Assembly: GCA_020052415.1 (NCBI GenBank)
Contig: JAGVPB010000008.1
Coordinates: forward strand, 43,323 to 107,322
Direction: 5' to 3'
DNA: 64,000 bases
Origin: Bacteroidales bacterium
Lineage (GTDB): Bacteria > Bacteroidota > Bacteroidia > Bacteroidales > JAADJA01
Shown here piece after piece: positions 16,469 to 24,502 of this stretch. Each line of letters starts with the position of its first letter. Within the stretch, counting starts at the first letter, position 1. The position numbers and the translations under genes were made by a program. A model generated the notes under the pieces. It was not told the DNA's origin, searched no databases, and saw nothing but the letters and a program-made list of their open reading frames with translations.

Positions 16469-18742
16469 TTACTGAGTAACTTTAATTAGAACAACCCCGT
16501 GTGAAGGAATGCCGGTTTCAAAAGTACCGGTGAATGTTCCGAGGTCTTTTTGTCGCCAAAGATCACGTATTTTTAGAGTTTCAGGAAGTCCTGCTGTTTT
16601 AAGGCTTAAAGGATAATTGATCGTTGAATCGGCAAGGTTAAAAATACCGACCGCTTGTCCTCCATCAGCAAGTTGTTTTAGCCATACCTGCAAATCACCT
16701 TCAACAATCACTTGATCAGCCTGGCTGCCCAGTGGATCCTGGTCAATAGCTAAAACTTCATCATTTGTAAGAAGGTTTATTGTAAATGGATCCAATCGTT
16801 GAAGATCGCAACCAATTAGTAGTGGCGATGACAACAAACACCATAAGCTGATATGGGTATATTGTTCATCCGGTGTAAGCCTGGTAGGATGGAGGTTCGG
16901 ACCCCATCCGACCCACCCGGTTACAAGCATATCCGGATCGTTCCAATGTCCTGGCCCGGCAAAGGAACCAATTTCAGTTTGGTTAAACCCTATTTCACTC
17001 AAACTTTCCCATGTATCGGTGATATCTCCTGTGGTTCGCCACAGATTACCACCCACCTCGGCTCCCCACTCCCACACTCTGCTCATCCCGTACTGACAAA
17101 GACTGTAAACAATGTCACGGTCAACACCGGCAAGGGCATCCCGCATGATGAAATATGGTTTCTTCCTCTCGGAAAGGCTTGTATCTTTTGCAATTCCATC
17201 ATAGGAGCACCAATCGTATTTGAGATAGTCAACTCCCCATTTCGCAAATGATTTTGCATCATTCACTTCATATTGATAGCTTGCAGTGTATCCTCCGCAG
17301 GTAAGTGGCCCCGGTGAACTATAAATTCCGAATTTGAGTCCCATGGCATGAAGGCTGTCACCAAGCCTTTTCATATCAGGAAACTTTTCGTTTGTGAGGA
17401 TATTTCCTTTTCCGTCTCGTTTCGGATCCTTGTCCTTTGGTATTTCCCATCCATCATCAATATTGATGTAAGTCCATCCATGATTAATCAAACCTTTATC
17501 AATATATGCCCTGGCGCTCATCATTACTTTTTCTTCATCTACTGCAAGTCCCCAACAATTCCAGCTATTCCAACCCATCGGCGGGGTAAGAGCAAGTTGA
17601 TCACCGATAATTATGAGCAAGCTTTTACTATCGGTGCCCTGATTATTCGTGGCTGTTAAATTTACCTTATATTCACCCTTCTTTATGACTTTTCCTGTAA
17701 TAATTCCTGTACTTTGATCCAGAGTAAGCCCCTGCGGCAGATTTTCAGCTTTATATGTCAACGGTCTTTCACCGGTTGCCGGAATCGTGAACAGGAATGG
17801 ATTGCCTGGCCGGGCTCCGGTAATCCGTGCTCCATTAATCCGCGGCCCAGCAGGTTCTGAAGGGGTCAGGATGTACGGAGTTTCCTCTTTGTATTCGTAT
17901 ATTTCATTTGTTCCTTTGAATGAATAATTATATTTAATTAATGCTGACTGGTCAATTTGCGGAAACTCAAGTTTGAATTCCTGAGATGCAAGAGGCAAAA
18001 GTGTTACATCATTTTCCAGTTTATAAATTTCCTCTCCCGTAACTTTATTTACCGCTCTTATTTTCAGTCTGCCTTCCAGATTAAGGATTTTAGATATGTT
18101 GTTAACGCTAAAGGATTTGCTTATTTTGCCATTGCTAAATATGAAAGGATTTGACCCGTTATTAAATGCTATATATTCTTTAATATTTACCATACTCAGC
18201 ATTTGATTGCCGGTATAAAGTCCACCCTGTCCACCCTGATCAAAAACCCGGACTGCGATCACATTTTCTTCATCCCATAGAATTCTCGGATCACTCACCG
18301 AAATAGCATACCTGCGTTCATAATCCCAAAGATTGATTGGCGCTTTTAAAAAAGAAGAATCAAGGATGGCGTTCTCTACCACAGTTTTACCATTTATTCC
18401 TAATATCTTACCATTCAGGAAGGTTTGATCAAAGTTATTGATCTTGCCCAAAAACAACCTGAGGCTATCCTGCAGAAAAGCTTCTTTATATAGTTTTGAA
18501 GGGATTGTGACTTTGAGCCTGAACCATGCAAAACCATCATAAGGATCGTAACCTTGTTCTTCCCAGATTTTATCAACTTCAATGAGTTTCCACTCAGTAT
18601 CGTTAAAAACAGGATTGGAGTATTCAGGATTATCACCGGTAATAAATTTCCAGCCTGAATTCAGAGGTATAACAATTTCATTTATCTTACGCTGACAACT
18701 TACCAGTAGCAGCACAACCAGGATGATGGAATATTTTTTCAT
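16469..18742 (-). CDS. GH27 alpha-galactosidase-like lipoprotein
   Basis: A 757-residue exported lipoprotein (lipobox LLLVSC). Domains in order: a GH2-type sugar-binding jelly roll (about residues 25-190, LNSGWKF and WFRLKVTIP), a linker sandwich, a putative Ig (He_PIG) domain (about 295-385, GLTLDQSTGIITG), and a GH27/clan D catalytic barrel starting PPMGWNSWNCWG. In the barrel, YINIDDGWE, KYDWC with nucleophile D510, and GHWNDPDML with acid/base candidate D602 are intact. A C-terminal beta domain closes the protein. GH27 enzymes release terminal alpha-D-galactose or N-acetylgalactosamine; the exact substrate is not readable. No SusC/SusD pair lies nearby, so this is not a standard polysaccharide-utilisation locus. 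Confidence 0.92.
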   Translation of the reverse strand: MKKYSIILVVLLLVSCQRKINEIVIPLNSGWKFITGDNPEYSNPVFNDTEWKLIEVDKIWEEQGYDPYDGFAWFRLKVTIPSKLYKEAFLQDSLRLFLGKINNFDQTFLNGKILGINGKTVVENAILDSSFLKAPINLWDYERRYAISVSDPRILWDEENVIAVRVFDQGGQGGLYTGNQMLSMVNIKEYIAFNNGSNPFIFSNGKISKSFSVNNISKILNLEGRLKIRAVNKVTGEEIYKLENDVTLLPLASQEFKLEFPQIDQSALIKYNYSFKGTNEIYEYKEETPYILTPSEPAGPRINGARITGARPGNPFLFTIPATGERPLTYKAENLPQGLTLDQSTGIITGKVIKKGEYKVNLTATNNQGTDSKSLLIIIGDQLALTPPMGWNSWNCWGLAVDEEKVMMSARAYIDKGLINHGWTYINIDDGWEIPKDKDPKRDGKGNILTNEKFPDMKRLGDSLHAMGLKFGIYSSPGPLTCGGYTASYQYEVNDAKSFAKWGVDYLKYDWCSYDGIAKDTSLSERKKPYFIMRDALAGVDRDIVYSLCQYGMSRVWEWGAEVGGNLWRTTGDITDTWESLSEIGFNQTEIGSFAGPGHWNDPDMLVTGWVGWGPNLHPTRLTPDEQYTHISLWCLLSSPLLIGCDLQRLDPFTINLLTNDEVLAIDQDPLGSQADQVIVEGDLQVWLKQLADGGQAVGIFNLADSTINYPLSLKTAGLPETLKIRDLWRQKDLGTFTGTFETGIPSHGVVLIKVTQ

Positions 18743-18797
18743 GAGGTATTGAATTTAAATCGTTATTCTGTTTATTTTTTGGCAATTTTTATGAATG

Positions 18798-19511
18798 CTA
18801 TTTATTATCGAAATTTTGTTCTTTAACCAATTTCCCGTTTTCATAAACCTCTTTCCTCGTGACTCTTGCTTTTTCATCCATGTAGAGCCATTCTCCGGTA
18901 CGAATAGAGGCTTCGTAAAAACCAATGATATCAATTTTACCCGACTGGTAATAATACCTGAATTCACCCTGTTTTTCATCATTGGCATATTGTCCCTCAA
19001 GTTTGAGTTTCCCGTCAGGAAAGTATTGCTTCCAGGGTCCTTCCTTTTTATCCTGTCTCCATGTGATTTCATCGCTTACCTGGCCACTTTCATAATAAGT
19101 TTTCCACGTACCTTCTTTCATTTTATTCCGATAAAACTCTTCCTTTAGAAGAAGCCCTTCACTGTTGAAATACTTCCAGAGACTGTCTTTTTCCTTATCC
19201 GTATAAAACCCTTCTGTCATTACCTTGCCGGAATGATGATAGGTAGTGGTTATGGATTTTGTGCCATCGTTATAAAAAATGGAACGGGCCTTTACTATCT
19301 CGTCAGGATAATAATAGACAAAGTTTCCGTAAGGTTTATCATCCTTAAAGTAACCTATATACTTAAGCAAGCCATCCTCGTCGTACTTTTTCCAATAGCC
19401 TTGTTTCAATCCGTTATTATCGGTGCGGTTAACAGTGTCGGGAGTGATTTGGGAAATAATACTTCCGGCGGAAACCAAAAATATTAAAGTAACTATAAGT
19501 TTTAGGGGCAT
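18798..19511 (-). CDS. Secreted MORN_2-repeat protein
   Basis: From the ATG at 19511 the product is 237 residues with an N-terminal signal peptide (MPLKLIVTLIFLVSAGSIISQ). A TTG at 19538 would add nine residues ahead of it. The rest is built of about eight units of roughly 23 residues of the MORN_2/YwqK type (GTWKTYYESGQVSDE, GPWKQYFPDGKLKLEG, GEFRYYYQSGKIDIIG). It resembles the lipoprotein at 15597-16382 in repeat type but has no lipobox cysteine. It lies 55 bp upstream of the GH27 gene on the same strand, so the two may be co-transcribed. Confidence 0.85.
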   Translation of the reverse strand: MPLKLIVTLIFLVSAGSIISQITPDTVNRTDNNGLKQGYWKKYDEDGLLKYIGYFKDDKPYGNFVYYYPDEIVKARSIFYNDGTKSITTTYHHSGKVMTEGFYTDKEKDSLWKYFNSEGLLLKEEFYRNKMKEGTWKTYYESGQVSDEITWRQDKKEGPWKQYFPDGKLKLEGQYANDEKQGEFRYYYQSGKIDIIGFYEASIRTGEWLYMDEKARVTRKEVYENGKLVKEQNFDNK

Positions 19512-19586
19512 AAATCTTATGAAGTTTTTCGAAACCAACAGAGCGTAAAACTAAACATTTTATTTATTACAAAGGTTAATTTGAAT

Positions 19587-19594
19587 TAGTTTTG
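19587..19594 (+). promoter_or_regulatory. Possible Bacteroidota -7 element for recR
   Basis: TAGTTTTG fits TAnnTTTG 57 bp ahead of the recR ATG; no clear -33 TTG. Confidence 0.3.
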
Positions 19595-19651
19595 TAAGTT
19601 ACTAAAGGTGGTATGGAAGCATTCCTTAATTGCTTAAAATGATTTATACCG

Positions 19652-20272
19652 ATGAATATTTATTCTTCAAAATTAGTTGAGAATGCCGTCAATGAATTTT
19701 CGCGGCTTCCCGGGATCGGAAAGAAGACGGCTTTGCGGTTGGTATTGTATCTCATAAAGAAGGATCCTCCGGTTGCAGATGCCCTTGGAAATGCAATAAT
19801 AAAAATGAGAAGCGAAATTCAGTTTTGCACGGAATGTCATACCATTTCGGACGGGAAATTGTGTGTGATTTGTTCGGATGAAAAAAGAATTAAATCCATA
19901 ATCTGTGTGGTTGAAGATATCAGGGATATGATGGCAATAGAGAACACCGGCCAGTACAACGGGGTATATCACGTTTTAGGTGGAATCATTTCTCCAATGG
20001 ACGGGATAGGTCCAAACGATCTGAATATTGAATCTTTGATCAGCAGGGCCGGGAGCGGGATAATTCATGAAGTCGTAATGGCGCTCCCAACAACGATCGA
20101 AGGCGACACCACCAATTTCTATATTTATAAAAAGCTTAAAAATTCCGGCCTTGAAATAACTACTATTGCCCGGGGAATTGCCATTGGCGATGAACTGGAA
20201 TATACGGATGAGATCACACTCGGCAGATCTATTCTGAATCGTTTGCCTTATGAAAATACGCTTTCGAAATGA
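19652..20272 (+). CDS. recR: Recombination mediator RecR
   Basis: A 206-residue RecR of normal length. It works with RecF and RecO to load RecA at single-strand gaps. In order: an N-terminal helix-hairpin-helix (FSRLPGIGKKTALRL), a four-cysteine zinc finger (FCTECHTISDGKLCVIC), a Toprim domain (ICVVEDIRDMMAIE, HVLGGIISPMDGIGP) and a C-terminal Walker-B-like segment (TTIARGIAIGDELEYTDEITL). The ATG at 19652 is supported by the conserved start of the HhH domain. It is divergent from the MORN gene on the other strand. Confidence 0.97.
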   Translation: MNIYSSKLVENAVNEFSRLPGIGKKTALRLVLYLIKKDPPVADALGNAIIKMRSEIQFCTECHTISDGKLCVICSDEKRIKSIICVVEDIRDMMAIENTGQYNGVYHVLGGIISPMDGIGPNDLNIESLISRAGSGIIHEVVMALPTTIEGDTTNFYIYKKLKNSGLEITTIARGIAIGDELEYTDEITLGRSILNRLPYENTLSK

Positions 20273-20361
20273 TTGTAGAAATTGAGAGCATGAGAGTAAA
20301 GGCTGATAAATTATTAATTTAATTCTTTGTACAATTTATTCACCATTGATTATAACTTTTA

Positions 20362-20369
20362 TATCTTTG
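20362..20369 (+). promoter_or_regulatory. Bacteroidota -7 element for the PD40 lipoprotein gene
   Basis: TATCTTTG matches TAnnTTTG 20 bp ahead of the ATG at 20389; the -33 box is not clear. Confidence 0.4.
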
Positions 20370-20388
20370 TTTAATTAAATAACTGATT

Positions 20389-21402
20389 ATGAACCGGGCA
20401 GGGTTGTTCACTTACGAGCTTTTTATTGGTCTGACAATAATCCTGTCGGCATGTGGTAAAACGGATAACAAAGTTCCTCCTCCCCACGAAGGAATTACCA
20501 ACTGGCAATATTTTGGCCTCACTTCACCAGGCCTTATTCCCCAGGTATTTTCGCCTGAAATCATATCAACAAGGAGAAACGAGAGAGATATGACCATGTC
20601 TCCGGCAGGCAATGTTATGTTTTATAGCCTGGTAATGCCGGCGAATAATCTTAATGTGATATTGTTTCTGCATTTCGACGGTTTTTTTTGGTCTGAACCT
20701 GAAGTTGCTGCCTTTTCAGGCGTTTATAATGACCTGGAACCATCTTATTCACCGGATGGTAAAAAATTCTTTTTCATTTCCAAACGGCCATTGACCGGTA
20801 GTAAAGAAAAAAAAGACTGGGATATCTGGTTCCTGGAGCCTGAAAAAGGATGGACGAACCCGGTTAATATCGGTGCGCCGGTCAACACAGATAAAGATGA
20901 ATATTTTCCTTCCGTGACTTCATCTGGGACTTTATATTTTACAGCCAATTATGATGATTCTTTTGGGGCGGATGATATTTATTGTTCAAAATATATTAAC
21001 GGCAAGTACCAACAACCGGTCAATCTTGGCGATTCGGTAAATTCCGGCGGATTTGATTTCAATGCTTTCATTTCACCGGATGAGAGCTATTTATTGTTTT
21101 CTTCATTCGGAAGGCCGGATGACAAAGGTGGGGGAGACCTTTATATTTCGTATCGTAGATACGACGGAACCTGGTCCAAACCAAAAAACCTGGGAGCGGG
21201 CATCAATTCAAACCGGCTTGACTATTGCCCGTTTGTGACCGCTGACGGTAAGTACCTCTTTTTTACGAGTCAGCGTGAGAGTAATAATTTTAGAAGTAAT
21301 CAGCACCGCAAGCTGGTCACACTTTTAGAACTGGCCGATGGTATTGAGAATGGATCAGGAAATATTTACTGGGTGGATTTTGATAAAAATGAGTGGAAGT
21401 GA
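20389..21402 (+). CDS. PD40 (TolB-like) beta-propeller lipoprotein
   Basis: A 337-residue lipoprotein with a lipobox at about residues 19-22 (LSAC). The rest consists of WD40-like PD40 repeats: EPSYSPDGKKFFFISKR, YFPSVTSSGTLYFTAN, FNAFISPDESYLLFSS and YCPFVTADGKYLFFTSQR, each followed by a DIW/DIY/DLY strand. This is a six-bladed propeller similar to TolB and to the sensor-like exported proteins of Bacteroidota. It probably sits in the periplasm or on the cell surface; the ligand is unknown. It is probably monocistronic. Confidence 0.88.
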   Translation: MNRAGLFTYELFIGLTIILSACGKTDNKVPPPHEGITNWQYFGLTSPGLIPQVFSPEIISTRRNERDMTMSPAGNVMFYSLVMPANNLNVILFLHFDGFFWSEPEVAAFSGVYNDLEPSYSPDGKKFFFISKRPLTGSKEKKDWDIWFLEPEKGWTNPVNIGAPVNTDKDEYFPSVTSSGTLYFTANYDDSFGADDIYCSKYINGKYQQPVNLGDSVNSGGFDFNAFISPDESYLLFSSFGRPDDKGGGDLYISYRRYDGTWSKPKNLGAGINSNRLDYCPFVTADGKYLFFTSQRESNNFRSNQHRKLVTLLELADGIENGSGNIYWVDFDKNEWK

Positions 21403-21444
21403 TTTGCTGAATCAGGTTTAATCAGAAGTACAAATAGGTTGTCG

Positions 21445-22722
21445 CTATAATTCCTGAAAGTTATATTTCTCCTCAAGTTCCCCAAATGATGGGAAATCAT
21501 TAAAATGCCATTTGCCCAGAATTACACCATTTTTCATAAGTATCAAGCCTGGATTGGAACGGATCACTGACTTTAAAATAATATCATCTGCAAAATAGAA
21601 ATCGGTTTGCAGGTTGTGAGTTGTCTTAAAGGATGCTGTTTCTTCAGGTAAACTGGCTGTCAATACTGCTATTCCAATATTATTACCATTGCAATCTTTG
21701 ATCAAATCCTCAATTTTATTTATACTTTTCAGATTAGCTCTTGAAAGATCATACGAAACCAGGATAAACTGGTAGCTGGGATTTTCAACGATTTGAGAAG
21801 TAAAATCATTGCCATTTTCATCCTCTATCTTCAGGTCATGAAGCCGGGGATTCGGATCATCAATCCGCTGACTCACGAATTCCCAATTGGCAAGCCATGC
21901 GGAATCGCTATAAGGATAATCGGGCGAAAGATATTCCTTTTCTTCACCGCTTGTTTTATTCCGGTATAGCAGGTAATATTTAACCGGCTTGGGATTCGGG
22001 TTGATCATATTTTTACCAGTACTCCAATCGCTGAAATCAATAACCGGAAGATGGCGGATATTATAAATTTCGAACCAGACAAAACATGATATTGCCAGAA
22101 CGAGGATGGCCCATTCAGCAAACGGATTAAACCATCCCCTGACTCTTTTACGGGACAGGAAAACGATCAGCAATAGTGAATCAATAACGAGGTTTTTATA
22201 AAATGTTTGCCAGTTGGACATTTTGACGACATCGCCGAAACAACCGCAATCAGGAACCGGATTATTGAGCGCATCGTTGATTGTGATCACAGTGAAAAAA
22301 ATCATCATAAGCACCACCAACCAGGAAGTGATTCTACTGCAGACATTAAACAGCAGCAGTATTCCAAGTACAAATTCCGTTGCATTAAGGATTACAGATA
22401 AGTGCAATGCATAAGGGAAAGCCCAGTCCGTTCCAAATGCGATAAAATAGTCAACAATGCGGTATTCGGTTCCTACAGGGTCAATCCCTTTAACAAAACC
22501 GGAAAAAATAAAGAGTAATCCTAAAATGATCCTGCTCAATGAAATTTGCAACAGACTGAACCGGAGGGAAAAATAAATTACTACAATTAATTCTGCCACC
22601 AATAAAGTAAGAAAGGCAAGGTTAAAATCCGGCAACCAGTAAATCAAATACCCGGTGAAAACCACGGAAAATAAAATTATCCAGCCCGGAATTAGATTAC
22701 TGATCTTGCTTTGGAGAACCAT
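21445..22722 (-). CDS. BT_3928-type DoxX/MauE-like membrane protein with C-terminal thioredoxin-like region
   Basis: A 425-residue inner-membrane protein. About eight hydrophobic helices cover residues 10-215, including the DoxX/MauE-like core (LSRIILGLLFIFSGFVKGIDP) and the paired-cysteine loop PDCGCFGD. After about residue 245 comes a soluble part with thioredoxin-like secondary structure (FILVSYDLSRAN, PGLILMKNGVILGKWHF), but without a CxxC pair. This matches the Bacteroidota family BT_3928, thought to act in membrane or periplasmic redox. Its neighbour upstream on the same strand is the DUF1599 gene, 15 bp away, a conserved pairing in the phylum. Confidence 0.85.
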   Translation of the reverse strand: MVLQSKISNLIPGWIILFSVVFTGYLIYWLPDFNLAFLTLLVAELIVVIYFSLRFSLLQISLSRIILGLLFIFSGFVKGIDPVGTEYRIVDYFIAFGTDWAFPYALHLSVILNATEFVLGILLLFNVCSRITSWLVVLMMIFFTVITINDALNNPVPDCGCFGDVVKMSNWQTFYKNLVIDSLLLIVFLSRKRVRGWFNPFAEWAILVLAISCFVWFEIYNIRHLPVIDFSDWSTGKNMINPNPKPVKYYLLYRNKTSGEEKEYLSPDYPYSDSAWLANWEFVSQRIDDPNPRLHDLKIEDENGNDFTSQIVENPSYQFILVSYDLSRANLKSINKIEDLIKDCNGNNIGIAVLTASLPEETASFKTTHNLQTDFYFADDIILKSVIRSNPGLILMKNGVILGKWHFNDFPSFGELEEKYNFQEL

Positions 22723-22737
22723 GAATTTATAAATTGA

Positions 22738-23283
22738 TTAATTTTTTTCCATTAAAATTTTTATCAATGCAAAAACAGAATAATTGATGATGTCGTAATA
22801 ATTGGCGTCAACACCTTCCGAAACAAAGGTTTTACCTTTATTATCTTCAATCTGCTTTATTCTCAGAAGTTTCATTAAAATAATATCTGTTAATGAACTG
22901 ATCCGCATATTTCGCCATGCTTCACCATAATCGTGGTTTTTATCCTCCATCAATGATTTGGCGGCATAAATATATTTTTCGTACAGAGCGAATGATTCTT
23001 CTGTTTTCATGTCGAAATCCTCACCAGAGCCCTTTTCAATCTGAATCAGTGCCATAACGGAGTAATTGACAATTCCAATAAATTCGGGGATAATGCCTTC
23101 TTTCACCTTATGAATTCCTTTTTCTTCGATGCTCCTGATGCGGTTTGCTTTAATATAAATCTGGTCGGTGAGTGAGGTCGTCCTGAGAATGCGCCAGGCA
23201 TTCCCGTAATCTTTCATTTTTTTCATAAACACATCCCTGCACTTGCCAATGACCGTTTCAAATTGTTCGGAAGTGTTAACCAT
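22738..23283 (-). CDS. DUF1599 family protein (two tandem copies)
   Basis: From the ATG at 23283 the protein is 181 residues; an earlier in-frame start at 23304 is less likely. It is an internal duplication: residues about 13-85 and 100-180 each carry K(M/N)xDYGxAWRxxRxxSLTDxI, then K-x-x-RIxxIE, then NYSVxALIxIE. This is the DUF1599 family (nucleotide modification-associated domain 1) of Bacteroidota. The family is suggested to be involved in nucleotide metabolism, but no activity is established. It is the first gene of a probable operon with the BT_3928 gene and divergent from folP. Confidence 0.9.
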   Translation of the reverse strand: MVNTSEQFETVIGKCRDVFMKKMKDYGNAWRILRTTSLTDQIYIKANRIRSIEEKGIHKVKEGIIPEFIGIVNYSVMALIQIEKGSGEDFDMKTEESFALYEKYIYAAKSLMEDKNHDYGEAWRNMRISSLTDIILMKLLRIKQIEDNKGKTFVSEGVDANYYDIINYSVFALIKILMEKN

Positions 23284-23433
23284 ATTCGAAAGTAATAAAT
23301 ACAAATCCGATTCAAAAATAAACCTATTTTATTAACACTGCTGATAAATATTGGTAACCATGGCAAATTTAACTTATCTCTAAAAACTAAGAAATACATT
23401 AATCCTGGAAATGAAGTAAATGTCATAGCATCA

Positions 23434-23529
23434 TCATTCCACAATTCCATCATTCCATCATTCCAATGTTCCATTGTTTCATTGTTCCATCATTCCAACA
23501 TTCCATTGTTCTATTGTTCCATTGTTCCA
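23434..23529. repeat. Octamer tandem repeat, consensus TCATTCCA
   Basis: Twelve contiguous 8-bp units (TCATTCCA, ATGTTCCA, TTGTTCCA and other variants) lie in the 310-bp gap between DUF1599 and folP. The same unit occurs in reverse orientation at 51780-51859. Nothing else was seen in the gap apart from AT-rich sequence. Confidence 0.85.
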
Positions 23530-23593
23530 ACCATCCATTTGAAGATATAGATATTAAAGGGCTCTCTCATCTGTCCGAAATATACTAATTTCG

Positions 23594-24499
23594 TTGAACA
23601 ATCAAAAAGTAATGTACAGAGAACAAAACAGTGATGGAGGCCAGCGGTTGCAACTCACAGTTGGTGAAAAAAATCTCGGGTCTGATGTGCCTTTGGTGAT
23701 GGGCATTCTAAACATTACGACGGATTCATTTTATGATGGCGGCAAATACCGTAATAAAAAAGAAATTTTAGCACAGGTGGAAAAGATTCTTGTTGAAGGT
23801 GCCTCAATCATTGATATTGGAGCCGTATCTACCCGTCCGGGCGCTCCTGAGATTACTGAAAAAGAAGAGTGGCAAAGATTGGAACCAACCCTTAAAATGA
23901 TCGTAACCCAATTCCCGGATACAATAATCTCTGTTGATACCTACCGGAGCAGTGTGGCTGAAAAAGCTGTGCATGAAGGGGCTCATTTAATCAATGATAT
24001 TTCAGGCGGCACATTTGATAAGCGAATGCCAGCAACCATTTCCCAACTAAAAATTCCTTTTGTGATGATGCATATTCAGGGTACGCCGCAGAACATGCAA
24101 TTGAACCCCAGGTATGAAAATGTTGTTGAAGAAGTAAAAGCATTCTTTATCGGGCAGCTTAATATATTTTCAAGCTTTGGTATGACGGAAAATATTATTC
24201 TTGATCCGGGTTTTGGATTTGGGAAAACTGTTGAACACAATTATCAGCTCCTCCGCAGTCTCAGATCCATAAAAGAATTGGGATACCCGGTCATGGCTGG
24301 ACTTTCAAGGAAATCAATGATCAATAAAGTTTTGGAAATAAAACCACAGGATGCTCTGAATGGAACCACTGCCCTGAATGTGATAGCTCTTCTGAATGGC
24401 GCTGATATATTAAGGGTTCATGATGTAAAGGAGGCTATGGAGGCAATTAAGCTAGTGGAAAAATATCAAACTTCTGTTAATAGGAATTTAAATTCATAG
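23594..24499 (+). CDS. folP: Dihydropteroate synthase
   Basis: FolP joins p-aminobenzoate to 6-hydroxymethyl-7,8-dihydropterin diphosphate in folate synthesis. The frame gives 301 residues from TTG at 23594 or 295 from ATG at 23612; both lie ahead of the first conserved strand, and the ATG seems more likely. TIM-barrel motifs are all present: MGILNITTDSFYDGG, DIGAVSTRPGA, ISVDTYRSSVAE, LINDISGG, ILDPGFGFGKT and MAGLSRKSMI. It is followed 3 bp later by the M1 peptidase gene, so the two may be co-transcribed, although they are functionally unrelated. Confidence 0.96.
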   Translation: MNNQKVMYREQNSDGGQRLQLTVGEKNLGSDVPLVMGILNITTDSFYDGGKYRNKKEILAQVEKILVEGASIIDIGAVSTRPGAPEITEKEEWQRLEPTLKMIVTQFPDTIISVDTYRSSVAEKAVHEGAHLINDISGGTFDKRMPATISQLKIPFVMMHIQGTPQNMQLNPRYENVVEEVKAFFIGQLNIFSSFGMTENIILDPGFGFGKTVEHNYQLLRSLRSIKELGYPVMAGLSRKSMINKVLEIKPQDALNGTTALNVIALLNGADILRVHDVKEAMEAIKLVEKYQTSVNRNLNS

Positions 24500-24502
24500 A
24501 AA

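Noticed and set aside
16469..18742. Polysaccharide-utilisation locus around the GH27 gene
   Set aside because: No SusC/SusD pair, sensor or further glycosidases are present.
23434..23529. Possible CRISPR array
   Set aside because: The units are 8 bp and contiguous without spacers, and there are no cas genes.
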